Part shown: positions 13,518 to 22,991 of the stretch, piece by piece
How the letters are laid out: each line of letters begins with the position of its first letter
Numbering within the stretch: the stretch's first letter is position 1
IMG/VR virus record: IMGVR_UViG_3300033998_000398
Span: 1 to 47,484 of that record
DNA from: a virus
Length of the DNA: 47,484 bases
Direction: 5' to 3' (one strand)
Position numbers and translations under genes: made by a program
The notes under the pieces: generated by a model
Told to the model about the DNA's origin: nothing
The model's database searches: none
The model's input: the letters and a program-made list of their open reading frames with translations, nothing else

Positions 13518-16500
13518 CCATGTGCGGCACTATTATTGATAATTCTGGTTATAGTCCTGTCAGCCACCTGTTTCATGGCTGATTCAAGGTCTTCAATACC
13601 ATTGACTGTCCCTGAAATCTCAATATTTATGTTGTTGATTACTGATTTGTTTTCTGTACTACTGGATGTGCCTGCTGCTCTAACTTTAGGACTTGTCCAG
13701 CCGTATCCATGCTGAAATGCGGTCGTGTCAAAAGCTTTACCTTCAACAACTGCCCATACATGTCTATTGCTACCCCAATAACCATGTGCCATTCCAGCAT
13801 TCAATCCTAAACCCCTGGCAAGGTCTATCAGAATCTGTGCACCATCATAACAGTTAAAGGCACCCCTCTGCAATGCCTCCTTATTACTGTACCTGTCACC
13901 GTAATAAAATTCATACCTTGTACCCTGTATGAGACTCCTTGCCACTACTTCAAAGAGTTTAGTATTGAATTTACGCTGCCAGATATCCTGAACCTTAATT
14001 TGTTGTCCCTTAATATTCACTGGCAATTCATTAATTTTACCCTTGATAATATCTGTCCAGTTGGCGAATGGTTGTCCACCATAACACCTTTTAGGGTCTG
14101 AACAATAGAATGGATTGGATGACCTTGAATCCTGTGCTGGTCGATTATCAGCTTTAAGTGCCCCTGCGTATCCTTCAGGTGGCATAAGTGGGTCGTAACC
14201 AATAGTAATAGATTCAATACTCCTTTTAATCGCATTACCTATACCAGCAAAGACCCTGTTACTACCACCTGAGAGTGAACTGCTTGGCGACCGTGTAGCA
14301 CCCCTATAGATACCTGGACCAGCATAGCCTCCAGCACTACCCTTCTTCTTAGAACCACCCGCACTACCTGGTTTCTTACCACCAAATGGATTTTTAATAA
14401 AATCAATGAATCCCAGGATATCATTCCATAACTTATTCACCCATTTCATCACTGAATCCCACAGGTTTTTGGCTCCAGTGGTGAATGAACTAACCAGGTT
14501 ATCCCATGTCCCTGTGGCTTTATTCCAGATATTCTTGACTATTCCTGTTATGGTACTGTATATACTCATAAATATGCTTTTGAGGGAATTCCATAATTGT
14601 CTACCAAACCCTGATAGTACAGCGATACCATTCATGAATATACCGCTTACACTGGTAAATATCCCTGAAATAGTATTCCAGATTGTGGTGGCTACATTAG
14701 TGAAGATATTATAGATTGTCATTGGTATATTGGTAATACTGTTTATGAGTCCTCCGAAATAAGTGTTGAAGGTTGTGGTTAGCCATGTCCAGATATTGGT
14801 GAATCCTGTGGTTATCCATGTCCATGCGCCGTTGAGTGCACTGCTAACTTGTGTACCAAGGTTGGTGAACCAACCAATGATACTATTCACAGTATTCATT
14901 ATCCCAGTATCAACCCATTTGAAGAAACTACTGATTTGTCCACCAAGCCGACCGAACCAACTGGTTATCGGTTGCAGTATTTCCCCTATAACTTTGCCTG
15001 GTCTTCTCCAGAAATTATCCCAAGCCATCTGTAAATCCATAATAAATATTTTAATTCTGAGGAATCCAACTTGTAACCAGGCTATGAATCGTTTCATTGG
15101 ACTATCGGACTCAGTCATGGTTTTAACACCCTGACTGATTTCATCCATTGCAGCCATTCTATCAGTAATGTACTGTTTGTTCTGTTTAGCGTTCTGTGCA
15201 AATGTGTCATTCCTGTCCAGGATGTCTGCTTGCCATCGTTCAGCGATTCCCCTGATACGGTTCTGCCTATCCAGTGCGTCTTTCCTAATTCTTTCCTGGT
15301 AAGTGAATTTTCCACCGAATTTGCTTTGTGTATAGGCGTCTGAAGTGTCAAGTCCGTGTTCTTTCATTTTCTGCATGAATTTTTCTCTGTATCTTGTGTC
15401 GCTGGCTCTTTCTTCAGCGGTTAGTTGCTGGTCTACTTCCCTGACTCTTTTAAGTTCTTCTTCAGCGGCAGCTGCCTGTCTTGCAGCGGCTGCGGCGTTT
15501 TCATGTGCCCTTGCTATTGCTTTTTCAGTGTCAAGGTATGCCTGTGTACCGGGTGTTAAAGTTTTAAGTCTCTGTCTAAGTTCTGATTCTTTTTTACTCC
15601 AGTAATCGGAGGAATCTTTTAATTTTTTGACTTGCTGGTCTCCATTTTGCAGGAAATCATAGTATTGTTTCATTGCACCTGCTGCTTTCTGGGTTTCTAC
15701 TCCTACTGTGGCATAGGCTGCTGCCAGTGCTGTTAGTGCTGCTATTGCTAATCCTGCAGCGACTGGGTTAGCAAGTAGTATTGCGTTGAATGCGGCTCCT
15801 GCAGCGGCAGCGGCATTGGTGGCTACAGCGTTGGCTATCTTTGCTACTGTGTTTGCTACGGTAGTGGCAGTGTTCCTGATGGTGGCTAATATTCCCCCAT
15901 TACTGGCGGTTGCTTCACTCCTTTTAGCCCATACGGCTTTAATTGTTGCAGCGGTGCTTAATTTTGTGACATCAATATTTGTTCCTTTAGCAATCGCTTC
16001 TTTGAAGGTTAATGCTATGCTTCTTTCTCTTATGACATTGTTGGCTTCCAGTGCAACTCTATTAGCGATTATTGCGTCTCTACCAAAGAGTTCTTCAAGT
16101 GCCTGTAGTCTGGTTATTCCCCTGGCTCTTGCCACTGCATTTATGTGCATTTTCTGGGTTCTGGTTAATTGTTCATAGGCGATTTTCTGCATTTGGTTGT
16201 ATACGACCAGTTGTCGCTGTGCTGGTGGTAGTGACCTGAGGCTTGTTCCTAACTGGTTATTAATAACATGATTGTTTGCCATTGCAGTGGCAAGCATGTT
16301 AAATTTTTCAGTATTATTTTTAAGGACTTTACCTGCAGCGTTGGTTGTCGGAATAACATCCTTTGCCAGCGCTTTGCTGAATTCACCCATTCCTTTATTT
16401 AGTCCTGATAGGTTAGCCATGAAATCTGAACCAAATAGGCGTGCTGCCAGAATCTGACCCTTCATATAGGCAAAGGAGGCACCCACCATACCTAAAGCCA

Positions 16501-18175
16501 CAGCAAATGCCTTTAATGCAGTGTTACCCTGACTAATCCAGGTGACAAATTCATGAACACCAACACTTAATTTAACCAGGTAAGGACTGATAATCCTGAA
16601 TATTGGGACTATCATCCTATCAATACAGTTACCAAGGATTGTGAGTGCGTCACTGGTTGTGGATATTTCAGCGGTTAAATCACTCCAACCCATATCCTTA
16701 TCAGCGACCTGTAAGGCTTTAATCAGTGAATCAACAGTTTTACCATCCCAACCATATTTTTTAATTAATTCTTCTTTACCATTAATTCCTATTTCCTGTA
16801 ATCTCTTGAATTGTCCATCAAATGCATCGTTGAGTGCAAGGACAGCGTCTTCTATTGTTCTGCCGTTGATTGTCATCATGTTGATGATGTCAGCGGTGAC
16901 TGGAATCAGGTTCTTCATCTGGTTTAGGGATAGTTTGTTAAGTTTTCCAACCTGTGCCACTGCTGAACCGACTGCTGCTTTGTTCACTTTTGGGAATTTA
17001 TTTACAAATTTATCTAATTCTTTGTTAAATTCCTGGAATGCTTTTTTACCATTTTTACCCAGGTGTTTCATTGCTTTAAACATTTGTTCGGTTTGTTCGG
17101 CAAGTTGGTATGCTTGTTGTCTGGCATAGATGAAACTGTTAGCAAATGTACCCATTACCATACCTGAGGCGAATCCTATGCTGGTTCTTAGCATATTGAA
17201 TTTGAGTGCTGCAGCCTGCATGGCATAGTTCTGCATACGCTGGCTACGGGTAAAGTAATTGGTGTTACGGTTGAGGTTTACATAGTCCTGTGATAGTCCG
17301 TTGACATGGTTTTTTAGTTTAGCCAGTTGCTGGTTGGATTGGAAATGTAGTTGGTTCTGTTTTGCCTGGGTGACTATTCCCCAGTCACTCCATTGTTTGA
17401 GTTGTTTCTGTCCTATTACGGCTCCTGCTAAGGCTTTTTCCATCTGTTTAGTGATGGGTATACCCAGTGCCTGTGCTTGCTGGAATTTTTTAAAAGCGGT
17501 GGTTGATTTATTTATGGCGTTAGTAACATCATTGTATCTTGACCGATGAACTATGTGTCCTGTGTCTGAAATTCTGAAGTTGTTGGCTTTTGCTGATTGT
17601 TTGAGTCTTCTGAAGTATTCTTGTTCGTTTATTATGCCCTGTTTTCTTAGTTTGTCAAGTTCTTTGACATCATTAATCATGTTGCGGGTTTGTTCTTTGT
17701 ATATTTTGTAGTACCCGCTGTCTTTGTAGTTTAAATGGTTGAAACTGATGATGTTTTTTCTGGCGTTTAGTAGTTTTTTGTCAAAATCGGAGAGTGTTTT
17801 CTGGCTTTTCTGTGCACTTTTTTGTATGTTTTTGTGTGCTTTTTCTGTAGCGTTTGCTAATTGGTTGGCAGATTTTGTGGCTTTGTTGTTGGATTTTGTT
17901 ATGTTATCTGTGGATTTTGCGACTGAGTCCAGTTTTTTTGTTGATTTATTTACATCGTTTACTGCTTTAGCGGTTTTTTCTATGTCTTTTTCTGTTTTAC
18001 CTATTTTTTCAAGGGATTTTGCTGTTTTCTCCATGGATTTACTGGATTTATCAAGTTTTTTGGCTGTTTTTTCCAGTTCATCCATTTTTGCCTTGAGTTT
18101 TTCCAGTGTTTTTATTGCATTAGTGGCATTAATGTCAAATTTGATTGAGACATACGCTACATCTAAACCTGCCAT
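13511..18175 (-). CDS. Tape-measure protein with C-terminal transglutaminase-like cell-wall hydrolase domain
   Basis: A 1554-residue tail-length protein. The N-terminus (20-130) is a Lys/Asp-rich coiled coil; Ala-rich hydrophobic segments lie near 330-350 and 770-815; the middle is helical and Trp/Ile-rich. The C-terminal domain has Cys1442 (FNCYDGA), His1472 (SNRHVW) and Asp1483 (AFDTT) in the order of transglutaminase-like peptidases, including the C71 pseudomurein endoisopeptidases. It could open the pseudomurein wall during DNA entry. I take ATG 18175 behind GGAGGGTGAAA; a GTG six bases upstream is part of the ribosome site. Function as tape measure is firm from size and position after the chaperones; the hydrolase target is inference. 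Confidence 0.88.
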   Translation of the reverse strand: MAGLDVAYVSIKFDINATNAIKTLEKLKAKMDELEKTAKKLDKSSKSMEKTAKSLEKIGKTEKDIEKTAKAVNDVNKSTKKLDSVAKSTDNITKSNNKATKSANQLANATEKAHKNIQKSAQKSQKTLSDFDKKLLNARKNIISFNHLNYKDSGYYKIYKEQTRNMINDVKELDKLRKQGIINEQEYFRRLKQSAKANNFRISDTGHIVHRSRYNDVTNAINKSTTAFKKFQQAQALGIPITKQMEKALAGAVIGQKQLKQWSDWGIVTQAKQNQLHFQSNQQLAKLKNHVNGLSQDYVNLNRNTNYFTRSQRMQNYAMQAAALKFNMLRTSIGFASGMVMGTFANSFIYARQQAYQLAEQTEQMFKAMKHLGKNGKKAFQEFNKELDKFVNKFPKVNKAAVGSAVAQVGKLNKLSLNQMKNLIPVTADIINMMTINGRTIEDAVLALNDAFDGQFKRLQEIGINGKEELIKKYGWDGKTVDSLIKALQVADKDMGWSDLTAEISTTSDALTILGNCIDRMIVPIFRIISPYLVKLSVGVHEFVTWISQGNTALKAFAVALGMVGASFAYMKGQILAARLFGSDFMANLSGLNKGMGEFSKALAKDVIPTTNAAGKVLKNNTEKFNMLATAMANNHVINNQLGTSLRSLPPAQRQLVVYNQMQKIAYEQLTRTQKMHINAVARARGITRLQALEELFGRDAIIANRVALEANNVIRERSIALTFKEAIAKGTNIDVTKLSTAATIKAVWAKRSEATASNGGILATIRNTATTVANTVAKIANAVATNAAAAAGAAFNAILLANPVAAGLAIAALTALAAAYATVGVETQKAAGAMKQYYDFLQNGDQQVKKLKDSSDYWSKKESELRQRLKTLTPGTQAYLDTEKAIARAHENAAAAARQAAAAEEELKRVREVDQQLTAEERASDTRYREKFMQKMKEHGLDTSDAYTQSKFGGKFTYQERIRKDALDRQNRIRGIAERWQADILDRNDTFAQNAKQNKQYITDRMAAMDEISQGVKTMTESDSPMKRFIAWLQVGFLRIKIFIMDLQMAWDNFWRRPGKVIGEILQPITSWFGRLGGQISSFFKWVDTGIMNTVNSIIGWFTNLGTQVSSALNGAWTWITTGFTNIWTWLTTTFNTYFGGLINSITNIPMTIYNIFTNVATTIWNTISGIFTSVSGIFMNGIAVLSGFGRQLWNSLKSIFMSIYSTITGIVKNIWNKATGTWDNLVSSFTTGAKNLWDSVMKWVNKLWNDILGFIDFIKNPFGGKKPGSAGGSKKKGSAGGYAGPGIYRGATRSPSSSLSGGSNRVFAGIGNAIKRSIESITIGYDPLMPPEGYAGALKADNRPAQDSRSSNPFYCSDPKRCYGGQPFANWTDIIKGKINELPVNIKGQQIKVQDIWQRKFNTKLFEVVARSLIQGTRYEFYYGDRYSNKEALQRGAFNCYDGAQILIDLARGLGLNAGMAHGYWGSNRHVWAVVEGKAFDTTAFQHGYGWTSPKVRAAGTSSSTENKSVINNINIEISGTVNGIEDLESAMKQVADRTITRIINNSAAHGL

Positions 18176-18196
18176 TTTCACCCTCCGAAATCAGTT

Positions 18197-18634
18197 TTAT
18201 TTGAGTTTGTCGGCTGAGGAATACATTAATCGTCTTATCCTACTCCATGAGGCTTTTAAACCATATTTAAGGTAATATGGTTTTGGTTTATGTCCAGGGT
18301 ACCTTGCACCGTGGCTATACCAGTAACTCTCATGCTGGTCTACTGCATAGAATTCATCCTTAATTGGGTTATAGGCAAAATAACCATACTCTTTAACTAT
18401 CCTATCATTGCTTCTGTATTCTGTATTAGTGAAGAAACCAGCCTGTAGGGTACCTGAAGCCGTTTTACCATCTTTTGGCGGGTCTTCGTTCCTGGGTACA
18501 TAGTCATGGGTTTCCTCTTCAATTATAATACCAAGCTGTTTACCAAAAGTTTGAAGGATGCCAGGATAAGTTTTTAATTGTCTATCCACATAATTATCAA
18601 ATTGTTTTCTATTAAAATCGACTTTAAATTTCAT
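18197..18634 (-). CDS. HK97 gp10-like / minor virion protein
   Basis: A 145-residue protein with an N-terminal helix (FDNYVDRQLK), a YVPRNEDPPKDG segment, and a later YAVDQHESYWY...GHKPKPYYLKYGL stretch. This is the order seen in HK97 gp10-like tail-completion proteins (loop with Pro-X-Asp-X-Gly, then a tail with a His-Glu core). Its place between chaperones and tape measure is unusual, so the call is tentative. ATG 18634 sits behind AGGATGG; the first ATG (18646) overlaps that site. Confidence 0.5.
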   Translation of the reverse strand: MKFKVDFNRKQFDNYVDRQLKTYPGILQTFGKQLGIIIEEETHDYVPRNEDPPKDGKTASGTLQAGFFTNTEYRSNDRIVKEYGYFAYNPIKDEFYAVDQHESYWYSHGARYPGHKPKPYYLKYGLKASWSRIRRLMYSSADKLK

Positions 18635-18707
18635 AAGTAAAACCATCCTACTTTAGTGGATGTATATAAAAAAAGCGGGATATGAAACCAGAAGAAAAAA
18701 TATGGCT

Positions 18708-18959
18708 TCATATCCCAAGTATATCATTAACCAATTCAACTGCTTTAGGGTCTTCTTTTATTTCAGGGTCTGGGACTTTCTGTATCTTTTTATTCCCATC
18801 ATACTTAACAGAATTATTATTATCCTGTTTAAGTGCCTTGCTTTCTTCCTCAGCAAGTTCTAATTCCCTATTATATAATTCAAAGAGGTGCATGAGTGGT
18901 AATTCCATGAAATCTGAGTAGGTAATCCCACCTTTGAGTCTTTTAAGGAGGAAATACAT
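18708..18959 (-). CDS. Tail assembly chaperone, downstream (T-like) part
   Basis: 83 residues from the ATG at 18959: YFLLKRLKGG, then a helical segment and an acidic Lys-rich tail. The ATG has no ribosome site. The reading frame stays open upstream to the stop of the preceding chaperone gene at 19015, encoding a plausible DTYFCKVRPTWVEDVM segment, so translation most likely arrives by frameshift (see 18708-19356). As in lambda G/GT, the fusion would prepare the tape measure for tube assembly. Confidence 0.7.
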   Translation of the reverse strand: MYFLLKRLKGGITYSDFMELPLMHLFELYNRELELAEEESKALKQDNNNSVKYDGNKKIQKVPDPEIKEDPKAVELVNDILGI

Positions 18960-19014
18960 TACATCTTCAACCCAGGTGGGTCTAACTTTACAGAAATAGG
19001 TGTCTGGTTCATCC

Positions 19015-19356
19015 TCAGAGTGCTCCGAGAAACTGCAGACCTTTCTCTATCGATACATCAATTATCTTATTAGTTATTTCCTCTATCTCCTTTTTACTCC
19101 TATTGGTGGCATAATAGGGTATTAGCATGTGTATTGACTGTAATATGGTTAATTCATGTGGTTGAACTTCAAAGATGTCCTCTGGTTCAAAACCATCAAG
19201 TACATGTGAAACCATTTCACCAATCGCAAGTATAATGTCATCTTCATTCTTGGCTGATTCTATACTCTCCTGGACTTTTCTCTGAAGTTCATTGAGTTCT
19301 CTGACTTTAATATTCTTGAAACTATATTCTTTACCGCTAATTTTCATTTTAGCCAT
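19015..19356 (-). CDS. Tail assembly chaperone, upstream (G-like) part
   Basis: A 113-residue protein between the tail tube and tape-measure genes: basic start (AKMKISGKEYSF), then helices with acidic patches (ILAIGEMVSHVLDGFEPEDI) and a C-terminal helical bundle. Size, place and composition fit the first tail chaperone of siphoviruses. Start ATG behind TTGGTGATAAATA. Its stop codon TGA follows CTC and opens a +1 frame into the next gene. Confidence 0.75.
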   Translation of the reverse strand: MAKMKISGKEYSFKNIKVRELNELQRKVQESIESAKNEDDIILAIGEMVSHVLDGFEPEDIFEVQPHELTILQSIHMLIPYYATNRSKKEIEEITNKIIDVSIEKGLQFLGAL

Positions 19357-19431
19357 TATTTATCACCAATAATAGTGTTTATAAAAAAGGAGATGGTTGG
19401 AAATAGTATATAAAAAAGTAGGTGTGGGTAT

Positions 19432-20493
19432 TTAGATTGACATGTGCATATCATCAAGTTGTGATATGATTGTAGCCTTAATCACATCGCTTCCAACCAG
19501 TGAGGCTGAGGCTTTAAATTCTATTTCATATTCTTTGGTACCATCACCAGATTCTGAAGGTTTCACTGATGTTATATCAGCCTTTGGGATATCTATCTGC
19601 ATGGTGTATTTGTAGTCTGTTTCTGAAACTGATTCTATGAGTGCTCCTTCATATTTGAATCTTAGTGCCCTGAATAGTGAAGCGTCAGTGACACCTGTAC
19701 CGCTGGTTGAACCTGTAGCCCATATTTTCTCCAGTTCTGAAGCCTTATCGCTGTATTTCATTTTCATTGAACCTTCAATTTCAAGTTCACCTATTTCTTT
19801 ACTGATTTTACCAAATGTATCACCACTGCAGACTGATTCTTCTATGTTGTTATTGATTTTGACTGAGGCTTCAGTTACACAGCCTGCATTATCTGTGGTT
19901 TCATTTATTGTTGTTGCACCGATGAATGTTTTGAACTGTCCTGCTTTGAATGGTTGTGGTGCTATTGTTGGGTCAAGAAACTGGATTGTAGGTTCTGTTA
20001 TATTGTATTCTGGGAAATCGGAAACATAACTAATGTCGATTTTAGGTGCCTCTGTTGAGGACATTGAGATTTCCATTTCATTGGCTAATGCGTTTTTATA
20101 GCCATAGGCGTTTTCTGTTCCATAGTTGAATCCGTGTAGTATGGCTACATTAGGTAGTATGCTGTTTGGGTTGGGTGTTATTTCATATTTTTTTACTTTT
20201 GTTCCATAGGTTGTTTTGGTATATGAACCCAGGATGTGGTAGAAATAGTCTTCAAGTCCCTGTTCGGGTCTGCATAGGTCTGTTATTTTGGGTGCGGCTT
20301 TTGCTTTCACCCTGTTTTCTCCAAGGAGTAGGCTCCTGGTTCCTGTGTGTCCTTTATCTTCTTCTGTTTCTATTTCTTTGTTGGATTCGAATTCGCTGAA
20401 TTTGATGAAGACTGATGGTGTTGGGAATGGGTCGTGTGATTCTTTTACTGTGAATCCTGCATAGTGAAGTGCGTTTGGTGGTGAAACTGCCAT
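19432..20493 (-). CDS. Major tail (tube) protein
   Basis: A 353-residue beta-rich protein without signal or membrane segments, placed between the head-tail connectors and the tail chaperones, which is the universal position of the tail tube protein. Features include HTGTRSLLLGENR near 48-60, VTEASVKINNNIEES (about 208-222) and a ligand-like segment FEYEIEFKASASL-type strand near the end. ATG follows GAGGTGAATAAAAA. Two Cys pairs are dispersed. Identity rests on position, size and beta content rather than a specific motif. Confidence 0.75.
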   Translation of the reverse strand: MAVSPPNALHYAGFTVKESHDPFPTPSVFIKFSEFESNKEIETEEDKGHTGTRSLLLGENRVKAKAAPKITDLCRPEQGLEDYFYHILGSYTKTTYGTKVKKYEITPNPNSILPNVAILHGFNYGTENAYGYKNALANEMEISMSSTEAPKIDISYVSDFPEYNITEPTIQFLDPTIAPQPFKAGQFKTFIGATTINETTDNAGCVTEASVKINNNIEESVCSGDTFGKISKEIGELEIEGSMKMKYSDKASELEKIWATGSTSGTGVTDASLFRALRFKYEGALIESVSETDYKYTMQIDIPKADITSVKPSESGDGTKEYEIEFKASASLVGSDVIKATIISQLDDMHMSI

Positions 20494-20506
20494 TTTTTAT
20501 TCACCT

Positions 20507-20704
20507 CTATTTCTTTTTGGATGATGTTTTAGTTTCTATGATTGTGTAGTCTTTGGAGGCTTTCATTCTTTTTATGATGTCTGTTCTTTTATCATCGATT
20601 TCTATTTCATCGTTTGTTTTGATGACTGTACCTGTAGGGATTATTCCTGCAAGTTCCAGGGTTACATTCCTTATTGGTACGAATCCTGTGTATTTGAATT
20701 TCAT
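20507..20704 (-). CDS. Small virion-cluster protein
   Basis: 65 residues: an N-terminal beta strand pair (FVPIRNVTLELAGIIPTGTVI), an acidic loop (DEIEIDDKR) and a Lys-rich tail ending SSKKK. Behind GGGGGGAATGAACCAAA. No family recognised. Conserved position between the tail completion and tail tube genes suggests a head-tail or tail tube accessory. Confidence 0.6.
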   Translation of the reverse strand: MKFKYTGFVPIRNVTLELAGIIPTGTVIKTNDEIEIDDKRTDIIKRMKASKDYTIIETKTSSKKK

Positions 20705-20722
20705 TTTGGTTCATTCCCCCCT

Positions 20723-21154
20723 TTATATTTCATATTCTATTTGGAATGTGATTTTAGTGGTGTGTGCTATGAGGGTGTCATCTATTCTTTTGTAGTAACT
20801 TGTGATTTCACTGTTTTTGAATGTGAGTTGTGTGATTGGGTATGGTGCGTTTCCTTTATCGTATTCTGTTTCTATAGTTTTTCTTATATCTTCTTCGAAG
20901 TCATAGAGGATTGTGTTTACTTCTTTTTTGTTTTGTGGTGGTATCCATAGGGTTATGATGATGTCTGTCTGGTTGGTTATGGTGTCCTGGCATTTTTCCC
21001 CATTTCTGGCGGTTAGGCGTTGTATTGTGATGGCTGGTAAGTCCATTTCTGGGTGTATGTGGATTTCACTCTCATAGATTTCAATTCCCTGGAGATAGGG
21101 TTTGGTTTCTATGAGTTCTTTTAGCCATTGATAAATTTTAATGTAGTTACTCAT
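20723..21154 (-). CDS. Tail terminator / completion protein
   Basis: 143 residues with helix-strand alternation: an N-terminal helix (IKIYQWLKELIETK), strand segments (AITIQRL, DIIITLW), then a helix (EEDIRKTIETEYDKG) and C-terminal strands (HTTKITFQIEYEI). This pattern fits phage tail terminator (gpU-like) proteins that cap the tube and join it to the head. Its start overlaps the connector stop (ATGA, 21151-21154). RBS GGGATGAT. Confidence 0.65.
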   Translation of the reverse strand: MSNYIKIYQWLKELIETKPYLQGIEIYESEIHIHPEMDLPAITIQRLTARNGEKCQDTITNQTDIIITLWIPPQNKKEVNTILYDFEEDIRKTIETEYDKGNAPYPITQLTFKNSEITSYYKRIDDTLIAHTTKITFQIEYEI

Positions 21155-21948
21155 TCATTATCATCCCAGAATTTTTTTATGTTAATGTTAGTGTATCCAC
21201 CTGTTTTTTTCATGGGTAATAATCCTTTTTCACTGTTTAATTGTGTTCTGCCAAATAGGTAATTGTTTATTAAGTTGTTGGCGGTTTTTAGGAGGGTTTT
21301 GTAGTAACTGTTCTTGGTGTCTGTCTGGTTACCATTGGATTTACTCCAGATGAATGCTGCTGCAATGTATTCTACAGCGTTTTTAAGGGTTTCTGGGATT
21401 TCTGGTGAACCTATACTTGAAATGACATATCTTTCTGCTTTATTAATTTGTTCCAGGATTTCTTCATTAGTTACATTATAATTGTTAGTGTATGCGGCGA
21501 TTTTTAGTATTTTGATGTTGGTGGGTTCTGGGAATTGTATTCTGATTGCACCTATACTGGATAATTCCTTTTCCCCTAAAATCTCCACTAATTTAAATTT
21601 GAGTGTGCTTAAAGTACCAGATGACACACTATTCACATTTTTAATGGACTCTTTAACTGAGGATAAACTACCGCTCTCCACCAAATCCAGTACAACCGAT
21701 TCTTCAGGTATATCAACTGAGGATAAAATATCCAATTCAATAGTTTTCCTGGAATTAAAATTCAGAGTCTGAGGTAACACATAAGTAAACCCTGAAACAC
21801 CACTCATATCAAGAGATTTAAACCCATCCACCTCACCAATAGTATAAGCGGCACCCTTAACAATCGGGTTAGAAAAATCAAGCAACATAAACTTATCCAA
21901 TTCAAAATCATCCAGTAAACTGATGATTCTAAACACATTATAAGTCAT
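21151..21948 (-). CDS. Head-tail connector/adaptor
   Basis: A 265-residue protein directly after the major capsid gene. Its C-terminal 110 residues are helical, starting NVTNEEILEQINKAERYVISSIG with a Trp/Ala-rich bundle (NAVEYIAAAFIWSKSN), as in gp6-like head-tail adaptors. The N-terminal 150 residues are a beta-rich extra domain, larger than usual. AGGAGGATTAAT precedes ATG. Confidence 0.65.
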   Translation of the reverse strand: MTYNVFRIISLLDDFELDKFMLLDFSNPIVKGAAYTIGEVDGFKSLDMSGVSGFTYVLPQTLNFNSRKTIELDILSSVDIPEESVVLDLVESGSLSSVKESIKNVNSVSSGTLSTLKFKLVEILGEKELSSIGAIRIQFPEPTNIKILKIAAYTNNYNVTNEEILEQINKAERYVISSIGSPEIPETLKNAVEYIAAAFIWSKSNGNQTDTKNSYYKTLLKTANNLINNYLFGRTQLNSEKGLLPMKKTGGYTNINIKKFWDDNE

Positions 21949-22007
21949 ATTAATCCTCCTATCAGTGAATTAAAAGTGGATGGAAAAATAAAAGAAAATT
22001 GCATGGA

Positions 22008-22967
22008 TTATACCATACAATCATCATCAACCAGTATACCTGAAGGTTTCTCCACAGCAACCCCTATACTCATCATCATCCTGATGACATAGTCTTTAGG
22101 CATTTCATAATCTTCAGGTTCCTGTACTGTTACATTTATGAGTGGTGCAAAGTGTTCCATACCAGTCATGACATCTGGTGAATATGCACCCCTTTCTTTA
22201 CCATAGTAAACTACAGCGGGAGCATTGTTGTTATCGAACCCTATGAGTGTGTTCTGTGGATGGAATTTGTTACCTGGGATGTGTTTAACGCCCATGAATT
22301 CGAAGGCTGTATCAGGTAGTGACCAGTTTTTAATATCGGTTATTGTACCCCTGTTTATCATATTAGCGTCTGTTGATGCCAGCATTTTCTTTATTCTGGC
22401 ATGGTCGGCATTGTTGTAGAGGATTGTGTTCATTGTCTGGTTGTCTTCAACTTCATAGAACTGTGTCTGGTAGTCTATGAGTGTGCTGATGTAATCCTCT
22501 GTGGATGTGCCGATTTTGTCTGCAACTGGGTTGTAGATTCCTTCTGCTTTTGCTGTGGCAAGGATTTCATTGAATGTCATCTGTTCTGCCCAGATACCAA
22601 GTCCATAGGCAAGTGCTTTTATGTGTTTGAGGATTGACCTTGCAGCGGTAGGTTCTGATTTTATGAAGTTTTCTGATAGCCTGATACTGTAACCTTTTTT
22701 GATTACTGTACCTGTTTTGGCGTGCTGTCCTTCGACTGTGACTTCTTCCAGTTTTGCACCTTCTGCCAGTATCCTGGGTTCATGTGTTTTACCTTGTGCA
22801 AACTGTTCAGCCACTGACATGTCATCTTTTATCCATGTGAATGTGTCGGCGTTAAGTTCCTCTTTCTCGAGGAATGGTAGGAATGATAAACCTTTAACTA
22901 CTTCCCTGTTGACATATCCTTGTAGTAGGTCTCTGTTGAATAGCATATCTCTTATTTTGAATTCCAT
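22008..22967 (-). CDS. Major capsid protein (HK97-fold candidate)
   Basis: A 319-residue protein between decoration and connector genes. Features expected of the HK97 fold: an early KGLSFLPFLEKEELN region, EGAKLEEVTVEGQHAKTG-like E-loop segment, a helical spine (ILKHIKALAYGLGIWAEQM), and a late P-domain strand with AFEFMGVKHIPGNKF and APAVVYYGKERGAY. Start ATG 22967 follows AGGTGATTATA; the GTG at 22976 belongs to the ribosome site. No long N-terminal delta domain is visible, so scaffolding is likely supplied by the 23790-24662 product. Confidence 0.82.
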   Translation of the reverse strand: MEFKIRDMLFNRDLLQGYVNREVVKGLSFLPFLEKEELNADTFTWIKDDMSVAEQFAQGKTHEPRILAEGAKLEEVTVEGQHAKTGTVIKKGYSIRLSENFIKSEPTAARSILKHIKALAYGLGIWAEQMTFNEILATAKAEGIYNPVADKIGTSTEDYISTLIDYQTQFYEVEDNQTMNTILYNNADHARIKKMLASTDANMINRGTITDIKNWSLPDTAFEFMGVKHIPGNKFHPQNTLIGFDNNNAPAVVYYGKERGAYSPDVMTGMEHFAPLINVTVQEPEDYEMPKDYVIRMMMSIGVAVEKPSGILVDDDCMV

Positions 22968-22991
22968 TATAATCACCTATGAATGTTTATT

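Larger units (their letters stand above)
18708..19356 (-). other. Predicted +1 frameshift fusion of the tail chaperones
   Basis: The upstream chaperone ends CTC TGA at 19020-19015. The +1 frame runs open from there (GAG GAT GAA CCA...) into the downstream chaperone, giving a 215-residue fusion. CTC followed by a TGA stop is a plausible +1 slip site of the kind used by release-factor genes and some phage morphogenesis genes. Direction and size match tail-chaperone pairs; no experimental evidence. Confidence 0.6.

Noticed and set aside
15786-16178. Plus-strand hydrophobic frame opposite the tape measure
   Set aside because: Mirror of the Ala-rich tape-measure segment; the minus-strand gene is clear.
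22976-22976. Upstream GTG starts for the capsid, endolysin (6606), tape measure (18181) and annealing protein (39694)
   Set aside because: In each case the GTG is part of the GGTGA-type ribosome site of the downstream ATG, so the shorter start was taken.
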